A stretch of DNA of 64,000 bases from Streptomyces albipurpureus. Its GTDB lineage: Bacteria; Actinomycetota; Actinomycetes; Streptomycetales; Streptomycetaceae. Position 1 is the stretch's first letter. Each line of letters opens with the position of its first letter. The stretch lies in contig NZ_JAMQAW010000006.1 in assembly GCF_023701525.1 (NCBI RefSeq), forward strand, positions 307,350-371,349, written 5' to 3'. Under the pieces are notes generated by a model. The model saw only the letters and a list, made by a program, of their open reading frames with translations. It ran no database searches and was not told the origin of the DNA. This document shows, in pieces, positions 7,992 to 16,692 of the stretch. The position numbers and the translations under genes are program-made.

Positions 7992-9064
7992 GCGGAGGCC
8001 TCCGGCCTGTGCCGAAGGATCAGCCAGACGAAGTAGGGCGCGCCCAGCAGCGCGGTGAGGACCCCGGTGGGGACCGGGCTGATCAGTGGCGCGTTCTGTG
8101 CGAGGACGTCGGCGCCGAGGACAAGAGCCGCACCGACCAGCACGGAGAGTCCCACCGCTCGATCGGCGCCCACCAGCCGTACCGCGATGGGCCCACTGAC
8201 CAGGGAGACAAAGCCGATCGGCCCCACGACGCTGGTCGCGAGGGCCGCGGCGGCGGCTCCGAGCATCAGGGCCGCGACACGGATACGGGAGACGGATGTG
8301 CCGAGTCCGGTGGCGAGTTCATCACCGAGCGACAGGCTGCTGAGCTGGCGGTTGAGGAACAGGGCACCGAGTCCGCAGACGACGGCCCCGACGGTGAGGG
8401 TGGTGACCCCGTCCCAGTCGACGCCGTTCACACTGCCGATCATCCAGCGCATGGCGATGGCGATGCTGTGCTTGTCGGCGACGGTGAACAGGTAGTTGGT
8501 GTACGCGACACAGGTCGCGCTCAGTCCGATGCCGACGAGTACCAGCCGGTAGGTGTCGACCGTCCCTCTACGGGAGCTGAGGGCGTAGATCGCACCGAGG
8601 AGGATGAACGAACCGAGGATCGCGGCCACCGGGGCACCGAAGGCGAGCGCCGGGGCGAAGAGGAAGACGGTGGTCGCGCCGGCGCCGGCCCCCGCCGAGA
8701 TCCCCACGATGTCGGGGGTGGCCAGGGGGTTGCGGATCAGACGTTGGTAGAGGGCGCCCGAGAGTCCGAAGAGCGCTCCGGCGAGCATGGCCGCGAGGGC
8801 TCGTGGCATCCGGATCTGGAAGATCATGTAGTCGGCGAGCCCGGTGCGCAGCCCGAATGCGGCGGGCAGCACATCGGCGGGGTCGACCCGGCCCACTCCT
8901 CCCAGCAGGACGGAGGCGACCAACAGGGCGACCACGAGGGTGCTGAGGACGGAAACCGCGATGGTGGTGCGTCGGGTCGTTGCCCGGTGGGTGGCGCGTA
9001 GCCGGGCCAGCACGGCGGCTTGGGCGGTCTTGTCCGGGACGGTCCGGGTGTCGAGAACGGTCAT
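7988..9064 (-). CDS. Fe-siderophore ABC transporter permease (second)
   Basis: 358 residues from an ATG that shares one base with the stop of the first permease (TGATG). The frame is open well upstream, but only inside the neighbouring gene. It is an FecCD-type permease with about nine hydrophobic segments, the family motif RMPRALAAMLAGALFGLSGA near the first third, NPLATPDIVGIS, and a GPIGFVSL segment near the end. It forms the membrane channel with the preceding gene product. Confidence 0.93.
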   Translation of the reverse strand: MTVLDTRTVPDKTAQAAVLARLRATHRATTRRTTIAVSVLSTLVVALLVASVLLGGVGRVDPADVLPAAFGLRTGLADYMIFQIRMPRALAAMLAGALFGLSGALYQRLIRNPLATPDIVGISAGAGAGATTVFLFAPALAFGAPVAAILGSFILLGAIYALSSRRGTVDTYRLVLVGIGLSATCVAYTNYLFTVADKHSIAIAMRWMIGSVNGVDWDGVTTLTVGAVVCGLGALFLNRQLSSLSLGDELATGLGTSVSRIRVAALMLGAAAAALATSVVGPIGFVSLVSGPIAVRLVGADRAVGLSVLVGAALVLGADVLAQNAPLISPVPTGVLTALLGAPYFVWLILRHRPEASA

Positions 9065-10110
9065 CACATGCGTACCAGGTCCTTGCGGCGGGCCAGCCAC
9101 ACGAAGAACGGGGTTCCCATCGCCGCGGTCATGACGGCGACCTGGACCTCTCCGTTGTCGAGTACGAGACGTCCTGCGGTATCGGCCGCGGTGAGCAGGA
9201 TCGCCCCCAGCGCCATGGATATCGGTAGCGACCAGCGATGGTCGGCGCCCACCAGCATGCGGGCGCAGTGCGCGGCCACCAGACCGACGAAGGCGACCGG
9301 TCCGACGGCCGCCGTCGCGGTGGCGCAGAGCAGTACGGCGACGGCGGCGCCGATCAGCCGGGAGCGTTCGACCCGCACCCCGAGGCCACGGGCGGTCTCC
9401 TCGCCGAGGCTGAGGATGTTGAGACTGCGGCCCAGCGGGAGTGCGAGCAGCAGGCCGACGACGAAGAAGGGGGCGATCTCGCCCAGAATCGAGCCGCGTC
9501 CGGTGAGTTGGCCGACCGACCAGAACCGCAGATGGGAGTAGACGGCCTGATCGCGCACCACCAGCAGGGTGATCAAGGAGGACATCACGGCGGCGACGGC
9601 GACCCCCGCGAGGACGAGTCCGATGGTCGAGCTGCCGGCGTTGGTGCGGATACCGATCAGATAGACCAGCGCCGAGGTGAGGGCGGCTCCGATCAGCGCC
9701 AGCCAGAAGTAGGCGCTCACTCCGGAGAGCCCGAAGAGGACGATGCCCAGCACCACGAACATGGCCGCGCCCTGCTCGATGCCGAGGATGCCCGGATCGG
9801 AGAGCGGGTTCATGGTGAGGGCCTGCATGATCAGACCGGACCCGCCGAGCGCGGCGCCCACGGCCAGGCCGAGGAAGCTCCGCGGAATGCGCTCGGTCCA
9901 CAGCACATGGGAGTTGTAGCCGGTGCCATCCGGGTTCAGCAGAATGCTGATGACCTCGGTGGGAGCGATGGAGCGGGCGCCGAGTCCGATGCTCGCGACG
10001 AGTACGGCGACCAGGGTGGCGATGGTGAACACCGCCACCGTCACACCGCGCGAGGACTTGGTCCTCGCCGGTGGCGGTGGTGAGGTCGCCAGCGGGGACG
10101 TGTCAGTCAT
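9064..10110 (-). CDS. Fe-siderophore ABC transporter permease (first)
   Basis: 348 residues, an FecCD-type permease and the first gene of the uptake operon. It shows RIPRSFLGLAVGAALGGSG, NPLSDPGILGI and GPVAFVGLVAAHCARML, all family hallmarks, with eight to ten membrane segments. Its start lies about 38 bases from a candidate iron box. The next gene overlaps its stop, so the four genes are probably one transcript. Confidence 0.93.
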   Translation of the reverse strand: MTDTSPLATSPPPPARTKSSRGVTVAVFTIATLVAVLVASIGLGARSIAPTEVISILLNPDGTGYNSHVLWTERIPRSFLGLAVGAALGGSGLIMQALTMNPLSDPGILGIEQGAAMFVVLGIVLFGLSGVSAYFWLALIGAALTSALVYLIGIRTNAGSSTIGLVLAGVAVAAVMSSLITLLVVRDQAVYSHLRFWSVGQLTGRGSILGEIAPFFVVGLLLALPLGRSLNILSLGEETARGLGVRVERSRLIGAAVAVLLCATATAAVGPVAFVGLVAAHCARMLVGADHRWSLPISMALGAILLTAADTAGRLVLDNGEVQVAVMTAAMGTPFFVWLARRKDLVRM

Positions 10111-10147
10111 GGGTCTGCTCTGAGCTCCTTACCTGGACAAGCGGCAG

Positions 10148-10167
10148 GTAAGGTTACCCTTACTAAG
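10148..10167. promoter_or_regulatory. Candidate iron box (DmdR/IdeR-type operator)
   Basis: 10148-10163 is a perfect inverted repeat, GTAAGG-TTAC-CCTTAC. The 19 bases from 10149 match the DtxR/IdeR consensus TTAGGTTAGGCTAACCTAA at 12 positions by hand count. It lies between the divergent uptake operon and the AraC-type gene, about 38 and 77 bases from their starts, where a repressor could control one or both. Confidence 0.55.
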
Positions 10168-10243
10168 CTTTCGGACAGTCCAATACCGGAGGCAGACCAT
10201 TCACACTCAGGGGTCACCTTGACCCCACTACCTGGAGGTTGCC

Positions 10244-11101
10244 GTGGCCGAGAGCGCCGTGCTGACCGAGGCCGGGACCACGGAAGAGTCCCGACCGACC
10301 TCTTCCATCACATCGGTTTCCACCGGTCTGCCTGCCTTGGTAGGGATATCCACCTCGACTGAGGCGTCCATCGACTCCATGGACTCCATCGACGATGACT
10401 TCATCGCCGCCGGAGGCCACCCCACCCATGTGCACGACTTCCACCAGTTCCTCTATGTCCCCCTCGGCCGGATCGTCATCACGGCCCGGGGCCAGGACTA
10501 TGAGCTGTCCCCCTCGGTGGCCCTGTGGATACCGGCCGGAATCCCGCACAGCGCCCGCTTCGACAATGACTCCCTGTTCGTCGTGGAAACGTTCACCACC
10601 GAGCGCCACCACCTCCCGTACACCGAGACGACGATCGTCAATGTCACGGCCGATCAGCGGCGGATGCTGCTGGGACGAATGCGCTGCTCGGAGTCGAACC
10701 ACGATGACTCATCCGTCATCGCGGCCCTGTCGAACGGCCACCCCGACTGCCTACCGCTGCCCCAACCGACCAGCCACACAGCCTGCACGGTGGCGAAGGA
10801 ACTGATCCGGATGCCCAGCGATCCGCGAACCGCGACCGAGTGGGCCGAGAGCCTCTACACGAACTCGACGAGCCTGCGCCGCGCCTTCCGCGCCGAGACC
10901 GGCCTGTCCTTCTCCGAGTGGCGGACCCGGCTGCGCCTCAACCACTCGCTGGACCTCCTGGCCCAGGGCCATCTGGTGAGCACCGTGGCCGCGCGGGTGG
11001 GGTTCGTCAGTACGAACGGCTACATCCTGGCGTTCCGGAGGTACTTCCACGAGACGCCCGGCGCCTATGTCCGCCGCTCGACCCATGCGGCGGCCGCCTG
11101 A
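10244..11101 (+). CDS. AraC-family regulator with N-terminal cupin
   Basis: 285 residues from a GTG with GGAGG seven bases upstream. After about 45 unstructured residues with repeated DSMDS, a cupin-like sensor region (HVHDFHQFLYVPLG, then WIPAGIPHSARF) precedes the two helix-turn-helix motifs of the AraC DNA-binding domain (about 190-280; second motif VAARVGFVSTNGYILAFRRYF). It is divergent from the Fe-siderophore operon, so it probably activates it in response to iron or the loaded siderophore, as AraC-type siderophore regulators do elsewhere. Confidence 0.9.
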   Translation: MAESAVLTEAGTTEESRPTSSITSVSTGLPALVGISTSTEASIDSMDSIDDDFIAAGGHPTHVHDFHQFLYVPLGRIVITARGQDYELSPSVALWIPAGIPHSARFDNDSLFVVETFTTERHHLPYTETTIVNVTADQRRMLLGRMRCSESNHDDSSVIAALSNGHPDCLPLPQPTSHTACTVAKELIRMPSDPRTATEWAESLYTNSTSLRRAFRAETGLSFSEWRTRLRLNHSLDLLAQGHLVSTVAARVGFVSTNGYILAFRRYFHETPGAYVRRSTHAAAA

Positions 11102-11142
11102 CGCGGTGGATCACCGACTGCGTGAACGACCAGCGTCAGCCG

Positions 11143-11592
11143 TCAGCGCGGTAGGTCAAGCTCGGCACGGACCGTCTTCCCCAGCGGCACCCGGTCCAGC
11201 ACGGCCCACCGATCCGCCAGCGCCTCCACGATCATCAACCCTCGCCCATGATCGTCGCCCGGCCCTGGCTCGGGGAGCTCACCGGGCCCCGGGGGCCGTT
11301 TGTCGCCCCGGGCATCCGACACCTCGATGAGGACTACCCGCCCCGGGACATGAGTCAGCCGTAGCTCAAAGTCCCGACCTGGCACCCGCCCATGGGTGAC
11401 CGCGTTCGCCACCAATTCACCCACGAGGACCAGCGCGTCATCAGAGAGCTCGCTTCGGTGCGAGATGCCCCAGAGGCAGAACTGATGGACCGCGAGATGC
11501 CGAGCGAACCAGGCACCACGAGGGGTACTGCTGAAATTCTGCTTGAACACACGTACGGTGAGCTGTGGTTCATAGGTTGCGCGGGATGTCAT
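11143..11592 (-). CDS. RsbW-like ATP-binding protein (anti-sigma/GHKL type)
   Basis: 149 residues of a single HATPase domain: ELVANAVTHG (N-box), VLIEVSDARGD (G1) and GRGLMIVEALADRW (G2). Such small kinases are numerous in Streptomyces and are often paired with DUF397 and XRE-type regulators; no such partner is visible here. It may act as an anti-sigma factor, but the target is unknown. Its stop lies about 40 bases from the convergent AraC gene's stop. Confidence 0.85.
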   Translation of the reverse strand: MTSRATYEPQLTVRVFKQNFSSTPRGAWFARHLAVHQFCLWGISHRSELSDDALVLVGELVANAVTHGRVPGRDFELRLTHVPGRVVLIEVSDARGDKRPPGPGELPEPGPGDDHGRGLMIVEALADRWAVLDRVPLGKTVRAELDLPR

Positions 11593-12010
11593 GCCTCCAA
11601 TGTGGCCCCCAAGAGGGCCCTTTCACCAGTTCAGCGGCGCGTACGCGGGATAGACATACGCTTGGGACGACATCTGGACTGGGTGACTGTCGGTGACATT
11701 CTCCCTTGCGCTTCCTTCCGACGTCTGACGTTCGCCTCAGCCCGCCCGACCCATGCCCGATGACCGATCCGCCGACTGAGGCCGACCACGCCCCCCGGTG
11801 ACTCCCCCTTGATCCGGGCCCAGAAGGCCAGCGCCCGGGATCACCGGAAACAAGATCCAGGCATTGGGCGAAACCAGCCACGGCCGAAAGGCGCTCTAGC
11901 TCCCCCTCAGCCAGAATGATCAAATCGGTACCGCAGCGCCCGATCAAAGACTCTCGCGCCTCGCTCATCGCTGGTCACCCAAATCCCGTGGAATAACACA
12001 CGGGAGGCCC
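11593..12010. other. Intergenic region, no convincing gene
   Basis: A 132-codon minus-strand frame (11570-11968) is open but reads as non-protein-like (Gly/Ser/Arg runs) and has no clear ribosome-binding site. The region must hold promoters for the RsbW-like gene and the prenyl-synthetase-like gene. Confidence 0.5.
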
Positions 12011-12088
12011 ATGAACCACGCCCTCGCGGAGGATTGCAGCACCCGCCGGCGCGGTCTCATAAACAAGAAGCACCTGCTCCACCTATGA
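12011..12088 (+). CDS. Possible 25-codon leader or peptide ORF upstream of the prenyl-synthetase-like gene
   Basis: ATG at 12011 follows GGGAGG by 3 bases and encodes 25 residues, MNHALAEDCSTRRRG then LINKKHLLHL, ending TGA 53 bases before the next gene's GTG. It has one Cys, no Trp and a basic centre. It could be a leader peptide, a substrate peptide or chance; no family is recognised. Confidence 0.3.
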   Translation: MNHALAEDCSTRRRGLINKKHLLHL

Positions 12089-12141
12089 CGGACAAAGACG
12101 GAACGGCAATCTCAATTCATCCGCAAGATGGAGGTCGCTAC

Positions 12142-13125
12142 GTGAGTTCAACGTCGTACTTGGAACTGCACCAGCAAGTCTCCCCGAGTATCGAAGCAGA
12201 GATAGAGTCCGCCCTCGAACGCCTCGGCCCATCGTCGACCGCGGTCAAGAGCGCCATCACCAAACTCTTGCAGCATCAGAAACTGAAGCATCCCCTCTCG
12301 GTACTCCCACTCCTCGTCCACGCCATCGAAACGGGTACCCCTAGACCGGCGATCCCGCTCTCCGCCATCCATGTGCTGTGGTGGACCTCGGCCTGCTATC
12401 TGGACGATCTGGCCGACGGGCAGGGCGGCACCAAGGTCGCTGAACTCAGCGAGAACGAGGCGCTCCTCGCCTCCCTGATCACCGGACATATGCTGCCCAT
12501 CCAGGTCGTACAGTCCCAGCAGGCCCCCGAGCCGATACGGAGTGCGCTGACGGCCGAGATCACCAACGGCTGGATAGCCGCGGTGGAAGGGCAACTCGAC
12601 GACATGCGCGGAGATGTCGACAGGGCGGCACGGGCCTCGGTCATCACGGCGTACCGCGGTAAGTCAGGCGCGCCTTTCGGAATGATCACAGCCATGGCCG
12701 CGATACTGTCGGGCGCCAGGCCGGAAAAGATAGAGCAATGGCGCGAGTTCGGCAATATCTTCGGCATTCTCTGGCAGATCTTCAACGACCAGGATGACAT
12801 CCTGTCCGGCCGTAACGAAGATCTACAGAACGGAACAGTAACGTATCTTCTCGCCTGCTCCATCGAAGACGCCTCCCCCCGGGGCAGGGAGACAATTCTC
12901 GACCTGTATGAATCCTCCCGGAGTTCCGAGCAATCGAGATCAGAACTCACCCGCCTACTGCTCAGACCCTCCGTGCTGAGCCAGTACCACAAGGACATCA
13001 AAAGATTCCGCAATGAGGCAATTCAGACCCTCACCGACATAGGCGGAGACGAAAGCTATCGTCCCGTACTCCGGGAACTCGTCGACCTCTCCGCGCAGAT
13101 GCTCCTCAAGCCACTGGCCGAGTAA
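12142..13125 (+). CDS. Polyprenyl-synthetase-fold enzyme (IDS-like; prenyl diphosphate or terpene synthase)
   Basis: 327 residues from a GTG preceded by GGAGG at 7 bases; the frame is open upstream but without a good site. The all-helical isoprenyl synthase fold is indicated by a first Asp-rich motif DDLAD (CYLDDLADG), then GQLDDMRGD, the YRGKSG lysine, and a second Asp motif in IFNDQDDIL. Two features are unusual. The first motif is not followed by the Arg-Arg pair that binds diphosphate in normal prenyl synthases, and the second begins with Asn (NDxxD). The enzyme could be a non-standard chain elongase, an IDS-like terpene synthase or a ComQ-like peptide prenyltransferase. Codon use is somewhat less GC-biased than its neighbours. 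Confidence 0.8.
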   Translation: MSSTSYLELHQQVSPSIEAEIESALERLGPSSTAVKSAITKLLQHQKLKHPLSVLPLLVHAIETGTPRPAIPLSAIHVLWWTSACYLDDLADGQGGTKVAELSENEALLASLITGHMLPIQVVQSQQAPEPIRSALTAEITNGWIAAVEGQLDDMRGDVDRAARASVITAYRGKSGAPFGMITAMAAILSGARPEKIEQWREFGNIFGILWQIFNDQDDILSGRNEDLQNGTVTYLLACSIEDASPRGRETILDLYESSRSSEQSRSELTRLLLRPSVLSQYHKDIKRFRNEAIQTLTDIGGDESYRPVLRELVDLSAQMLLKPLAE

Positions 13126-13605
13126 CACCCGGTACGGGCCGGGCATCCGCGCACAGACAAAGGAAGGGGCTGGCGAGAAGACGCTCTCCTACGAGCCGCG
13201 GGCCATGGGGAGTGAGTCGCTGAACGCCGAGGCCTACGCGTCGATCCATGAGGCCGTGCAGTCCCTGGCCATCCGCCACCGCGGCTCCATGGCCCGGGCC
13301 CCTCCTGAACGAACGCGCCCGTCAAGCCCGTCAGCTCCACCGGCCGCACTCGACGCCATGAACGTGCGATCTCAGACCACTACGGTCCCCTTCAAGGCAT
13401 TCGGCCTGAACCGCCACACAACACACCTGGTGTGAGCCGTTCCGCTACCCCGGTTGACCGTTGGGGACCCGCCGCACGAACTACCTCAGCCGTGGTCCCC
13501 GGCAGCGCCCGTAGGCGCGAGCCCAAGCCCACGGCTCCGCCTCTCCCTCGGCGCCCGGACCGCTTCCGTCCCGACCCGGCCACTTTCTGACTACGTAAGG
13601 GACTT

Positions 13606-13636
13606 CCCCCGCAGCAGAGTTGACTCGCTGCGGGGG
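13606..13636. terminator. Strong hairpin in the intergenic region
   Basis: A perfect 10-bp stem CCCCCGCAGC / GCTGCGGGGG encloses an inner GAG-TTGA-CTC hairpin with one bulged A. It is about 480 bases after the prenyl-synthetase-like gene, too far to be its simple terminator, so it may end another transcript or be a mobile-element relic. Confidence 0.45.
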
Positions 13637-13863
13637 TGCTGTCGTTCGGCGGCCCATGATCAACCCCACCGCCTGATGGGCCAGCACCGCGGTGGTGGGT
13701 CGCGAACAGCGCGGTCAAGTCCAGAAACCCATGAAAGATCAAGAATGGCTCTGGCCGTCCGGAACTCGTCCGGCACTTTTTCCAAGCCCCCGCCCTGCTC
13801 AGCAACAACCCACACCCATGGCGTCTATCCGGAAATCCATGGCCTATCAGAAATCCCTCCAAT

Positions 13864-13877
13864 TGACTGTACAGTCA
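13864..13877. promoter_or_regulatory. Perfect 14-bp palindrome, likely repressor operator
   Basis: TGACTGTACAGTCA is its own reverse complement. It lies 50 bases before the start of the exporter ATPase gene, at or near the -35 region if TAAACT (13897-13902) is the -10. The shape is typical of TetR-family operators. No regulator gene is adjacent. Confidence 0.6.
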
Positions 13878-13927
13878 TCGAGAAGGCGCTTCTTAATAAA
13901 CTAGACCCCGGCCCGAAAGGGTAGGTT

Positions 13928-14959
13928 ATGGAAATTGAAGCAGAGGGAATCCGGAAGACCTACCTCAGTAAAGCAGGCCCGGTAGAGGCGCTAGCGGGGG
14001 TGGATCTCGTAGTGCCGAGTGGGAAGATCTTCGGATTTCTTGGGCCCAATGGAGCCGGGAAGACCACCCTTACCCGGATTCTCACCACGCTCTCCCGTCC
14101 CGATGCCGGGCGGGCCCGTATCGCGGGTTTCGATGTGGCCACTCAGGCGCAGGAGGTACGGCGGCGGATCGGGTATGTGTCGCAGGCCGGTGGGGTCGAC
14201 AGCGGGATGAGTGGGCGGGCCAATCTGGTGCTTCAGGCTCGGCTTCAGGGGATGAGCAAGTCCGACACCGTGGCCCGGGTCGGTGAGCTGTCCGATCGGT
14301 TCGGGCTCGGGGAGTTGCTGGACCGGGCGGTGAAGACACTGTCCGGGGGGCAGAACCGACGGCTCGCGCTGGCCATGGGGTTGGTGCATCGGCCGTCGGT
14401 GATGTTCCTGGATGAGCCCACCCTGGGGCTCGACCCACGGGCCCGGGTCGATCTCTGGCAGGAGATCAGCGCGCTGCGCGCCGATGGCTCCACGGTCTTT
14501 CTGACCACGCACTATCTCGAAGAGGCCGATGCGCTCTGCGATGAGTTGGCCATCATCGACAACGGCACCATCGTCAGTCAGGGCTCGCCCGCCGCGTTGA
14601 AGCGGGAGGTCGGCTCGGACGATGTCATCAGTGTCACCGTGGGCGCCGGGCATGCCAGGGCCGATGGGGCGCGCACGGAGATCGAAGCGCTGGCCGGGGC
14701 GAATCGGGTGTGGTGGGAGGGCGATGTCCTACGGGTGTCGATCGCCGACGGCGGGGAGGCGCTACCGCATCTGCTGAGGCTGCTGGACGCGGCCGGGATC
14801 GAGGTGCGGTCCGTGACGCTGAGCGCGCCCGGCCTTGACGATGTCTTTCTCCAGAAGACCGGCCGGTCCTTCTCCGCGGAAGGGGCATCGGAGCAGAAAC
14901 CCAAGGGGCCGGACAAGGCCGACGAGAAGACCGACGCCGGGCAACTTCAGGGAGCGTAG
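13928..14959 (+). CDS. DrrA-like ABC exporter ATP-binding protein
   Basis: 343 residues. Walker A GPNGAGKTT, Q-loop SQAGGV, signature LSGGQNRR, Walker B VMFLDEPTLGLD and H-loop TTHYLEEAD are intact. The C-terminal extension of about 100 residues, ending in a Lys/Glu-rich tail, is the DrrA/CcmA-type regulatory region (LSAPGLDDVFLQKTGR). With the next gene it should export a small hydrophobic product or drug. GGGTAGG precedes the ATG. A palindromic operator lies upstream. Confidence 0.92.
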   Translation: MEIEAEGIRKTYLSKAGPVEALAGVDLVVPSGKIFGFLGPNGAGKTTLTRILTTLSRPDAGRARIAGFDVATQAQEVRRRIGYVSQAGGVDSGMSGRANLVLQARLQGMSKSDTVARVGELSDRFGLGELLDRAVKTLSGGQNRRLALAMGLVHRPSVMFLDEPTLGLDPRARVDLWQEISALRADGSTVFLTTHYLEEADALCDELAIIDNGTIVSQGSPAALKREVGSDDVISVTVGAGHARADGARTEIEALAGANRVWWEGDVLRVSIADGGEALPHLLRLLDAAGIEVRSVTLSAPGLDDVFLQKTGRSFSAEGASEQKPKGPDKADEKTDAGQLQGA

Positions 14960-14963
14960 GGAA

Positions 14964-15713
14964 ATGATGCGCGAAACGTCGATCATCTTCGGTTACGAAC
15001 TGAAGCGCATGGTCCGCAATCCGGTCTGGGTCATCATCGGACTTCTTCAGCCGGTGCTCTGGCTACTGCTCTTCGTGCCGCTGCTCGAAGAACTGAATAC
15101 CGGTGCTCCGAAATCCGCCGACCTCAAGACCTTTGTCCCCGGTGTGCTGACGATGCTCGCCATCATGAGCACCCTGCTGGTGGGATATGTGTTTCTCGGG
15201 TCGATGCGGGACGGGGTGGTCGAGCGGCTGGCGGTGACGCCGGTGAGCAGGCTGGCGTTGGCGCTGGGGCGGATTCTCGCCGATGTGGCCGGGCTGGTGG
15301 CACAGTCGCTGCTGGTCGTATCCGTGGCCTATCTGATGGGCTTTCGGACCGATCCTTCGAGTGTGCTGCTGATCCTGGCGCTGATGGTGCTGCTCGGACT
15401 GTCGGTGGCGTCGCTGTCGTACGCCCTGGCGCTCAACCTCCGCGAGGAGGCGTCCTTCAGCTCCATCATCAATTTTCTCACCCTGCCGCTGCTGCTGCTC
15501 TCCGGGATGCTGGTGCCGCTGTCCTTCGCGCCCGGCTGGATGCAGGCCGCTGGCAATGCCAACCCGCTCCACCACGCGGTCGAGGCCGTGCGGGCGCTGG
15601 CCGTTGACGATCGCGGCGCGACGGATGTGGTGACCGGGTTCCTGGTCCTTGCCGGGCTTACCGCGCTCACCCTGACCTGGGCCGCCCGCAGCTACCGGCG
15701 CGCTGTCCCGTAG
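14964..15713 (+). CDS. DrrB-like ABC-2 type permease
   Basis: 249 residues beginning MMRETSIIFGYELKRM, 4 bases after the preceding stop and with AGGGAG upstream. Six hydrophobic segments and the family stretch SGMLVPLSFAPGWMQAAGNANP identify an ABC-2 membrane subunit. It forms the export channel with the preceding ATPase. The frame is open upstream only inside the ATPase gene. Confidence 0.92.
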   Translation: MMRETSIIFGYELKRMVRNPVWVIIGLLQPVLWLLLFVPLLEELNTGAPKSADLKTFVPGVLTMLAIMSTLLVGYVFLGSMRDGVVERLAVTPVSRLALALGRILADVAGLVAQSLLVVSVAYLMGFRTDPSSVLLILALMVLLGLSVASLSYALALNLREEASFSSIINFLTLPLLLLSGMLVPLSFAPGWMQAAGNANPLHHAVEAVRALAVDDRGATDVVTGFLVLAGLTALTLTWAARSYRRAVP

Positions 15714-15811
15714 AGCTCCGGCGCCCCGGGGGTACCGACCGTAGGCCCGGGGCCCTTCCCGTACGGACCGATCGAGCGGCCCGCCCAGCCGGGCCGCGGA
15801 GGGGGATCGTC

Positions 15812-16618
15812 ATGCCCATCGCCGAGCTCGGCGGCATCTCGATGAACTACGACACCAACGGCGACGGTGAGCCGGTGGTCCTGGTGATGGGCACGGGCGC
15901 GCGGGGGCGGACCTGGCATCTGCGTCAGGTGCCCGCCCTGGTGGCGGCCGGGTTCTCCACCGTCACCTTTGACAGTCGGGGCGTACCTCCGACCAGGGCG
16001 CCCGGTGATGACTGGACCATCGATGACATGGTCCGCGACACGGTGGCGCTGATCGACCACCTAGGGCTCGGGGCCTGCCGGTTCGTGGGGTTCTCGCTGG
16101 GGTCGTATGTGGTGCAGGAACTGGCGCTGGCGTATCCCCAGCGGGTGCGCCAGCTGGCGCTGATCGCGGCACGCGGCCGGACCGATCCCTTCCACCAGGC
16201 CATCACCCGGGCGGAGATCGGATTGGTGGAGCGTGGGGTCGATGTCGGCGAGGAGTTCTACGGCGCCGTCGACACCCTGCGGTTGGTGTCGCCGCGGACC
16301 TTCCAGGACGAGGAGCAGGTGGCCATCTGGTTGGAGTCGTTCCAGATGGCGCGTGCGGGAGGCTCATCGGCGGTGCTGCCGCAGCTGCGGATCGAGATCA
16401 TGCCCAACCGACTGGCCGCGTATCGAAGCATCACCGCTCCGACTCTGGTGATCGGGTTCGAGAACGACATGGTGTCGCCGGCGTATCTGAGCCGTGAGGT
16501 GGCGCGGAGCGTTCATGGCGCGCGGTATGTGGAGATCGAAGGGGTCGGGCATCTGGGGTATCTGGAATCCCCGGAGGAAGTGAACAAGCAACTGCTGGAG
16601 TTCTTCCACAGTTCATGA
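15812..16618 (+). CDS. Alpha/beta hydrolase
   Basis: 268 residues with a typical alpha/beta-hydrolase layout: VVLVMGTGARG oxyanion-loop region, nucleophile elbow GFSLGS (Ser about residue 96), Asp in GFENDMVSP and His in GVGHLGYLES. The family includes esterases, lactonases and chloroperoxidase-like enzymes; the substrate cannot be named. It follows the exporter by about 100 bases on the same strand and faces ilvE, with a hairpin between. Confidence 0.85.
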   Translation: MPIAELGGISMNYDTNGDGEPVVLVMGTGARGRTWHLRQVPALVAAGFSTVTFDSRGVPPTRAPGDDWTIDDMVRDTVALIDHLGLGACRFVGFSLGSYVVQELALAYPQRVRQLALIAARGRTDPFHQAITRAEIGLVERGVDVGEEFYGAVDTLRLVSPRTFQDEEQVAIWLESFQMARAGGSSAVLPQLRIEIMPNRLAAYRSITAPTLVIGFENDMVSPAYLSREVARSVHGARYVEIEGVGHLGYLESPEEVNKQLLEFFHSS

Positions 16619-16692
16619 GACGCGCCGGGTGAAACCGGGGGCAGCCGGGGAGGACCCGGTGTGGGCCGCCGGCTCGCCGAGGGGCGGCCCAA

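Larger units (their letters stand above)
13126..13927. other. Long intergenic region with hairpin and operator-like palindrome
   Basis: No protein-like frame with a ribosome-binding site was found in these 800 bases. A 76-codon frame at 13205 lacks one. The region contains a strong hairpin (13606-13636) and the palindrome at 13864-13877 before the exporter genes. Confidence 0.5.

Noticed and set aside
11570..11968. 132-codon minus-strand frame beside the RsbW-like gene
   Set aside because: Composition is Gly/Ser/Arg-rich and not protein-like, there is no ribosome-binding site, and it overlaps the start of the RsbW-like gene.
13205..13435. 76-codon frame after the prenyl-synthetase-like gene
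   Set aside because: No ribosome-binding site and no recognisable family.
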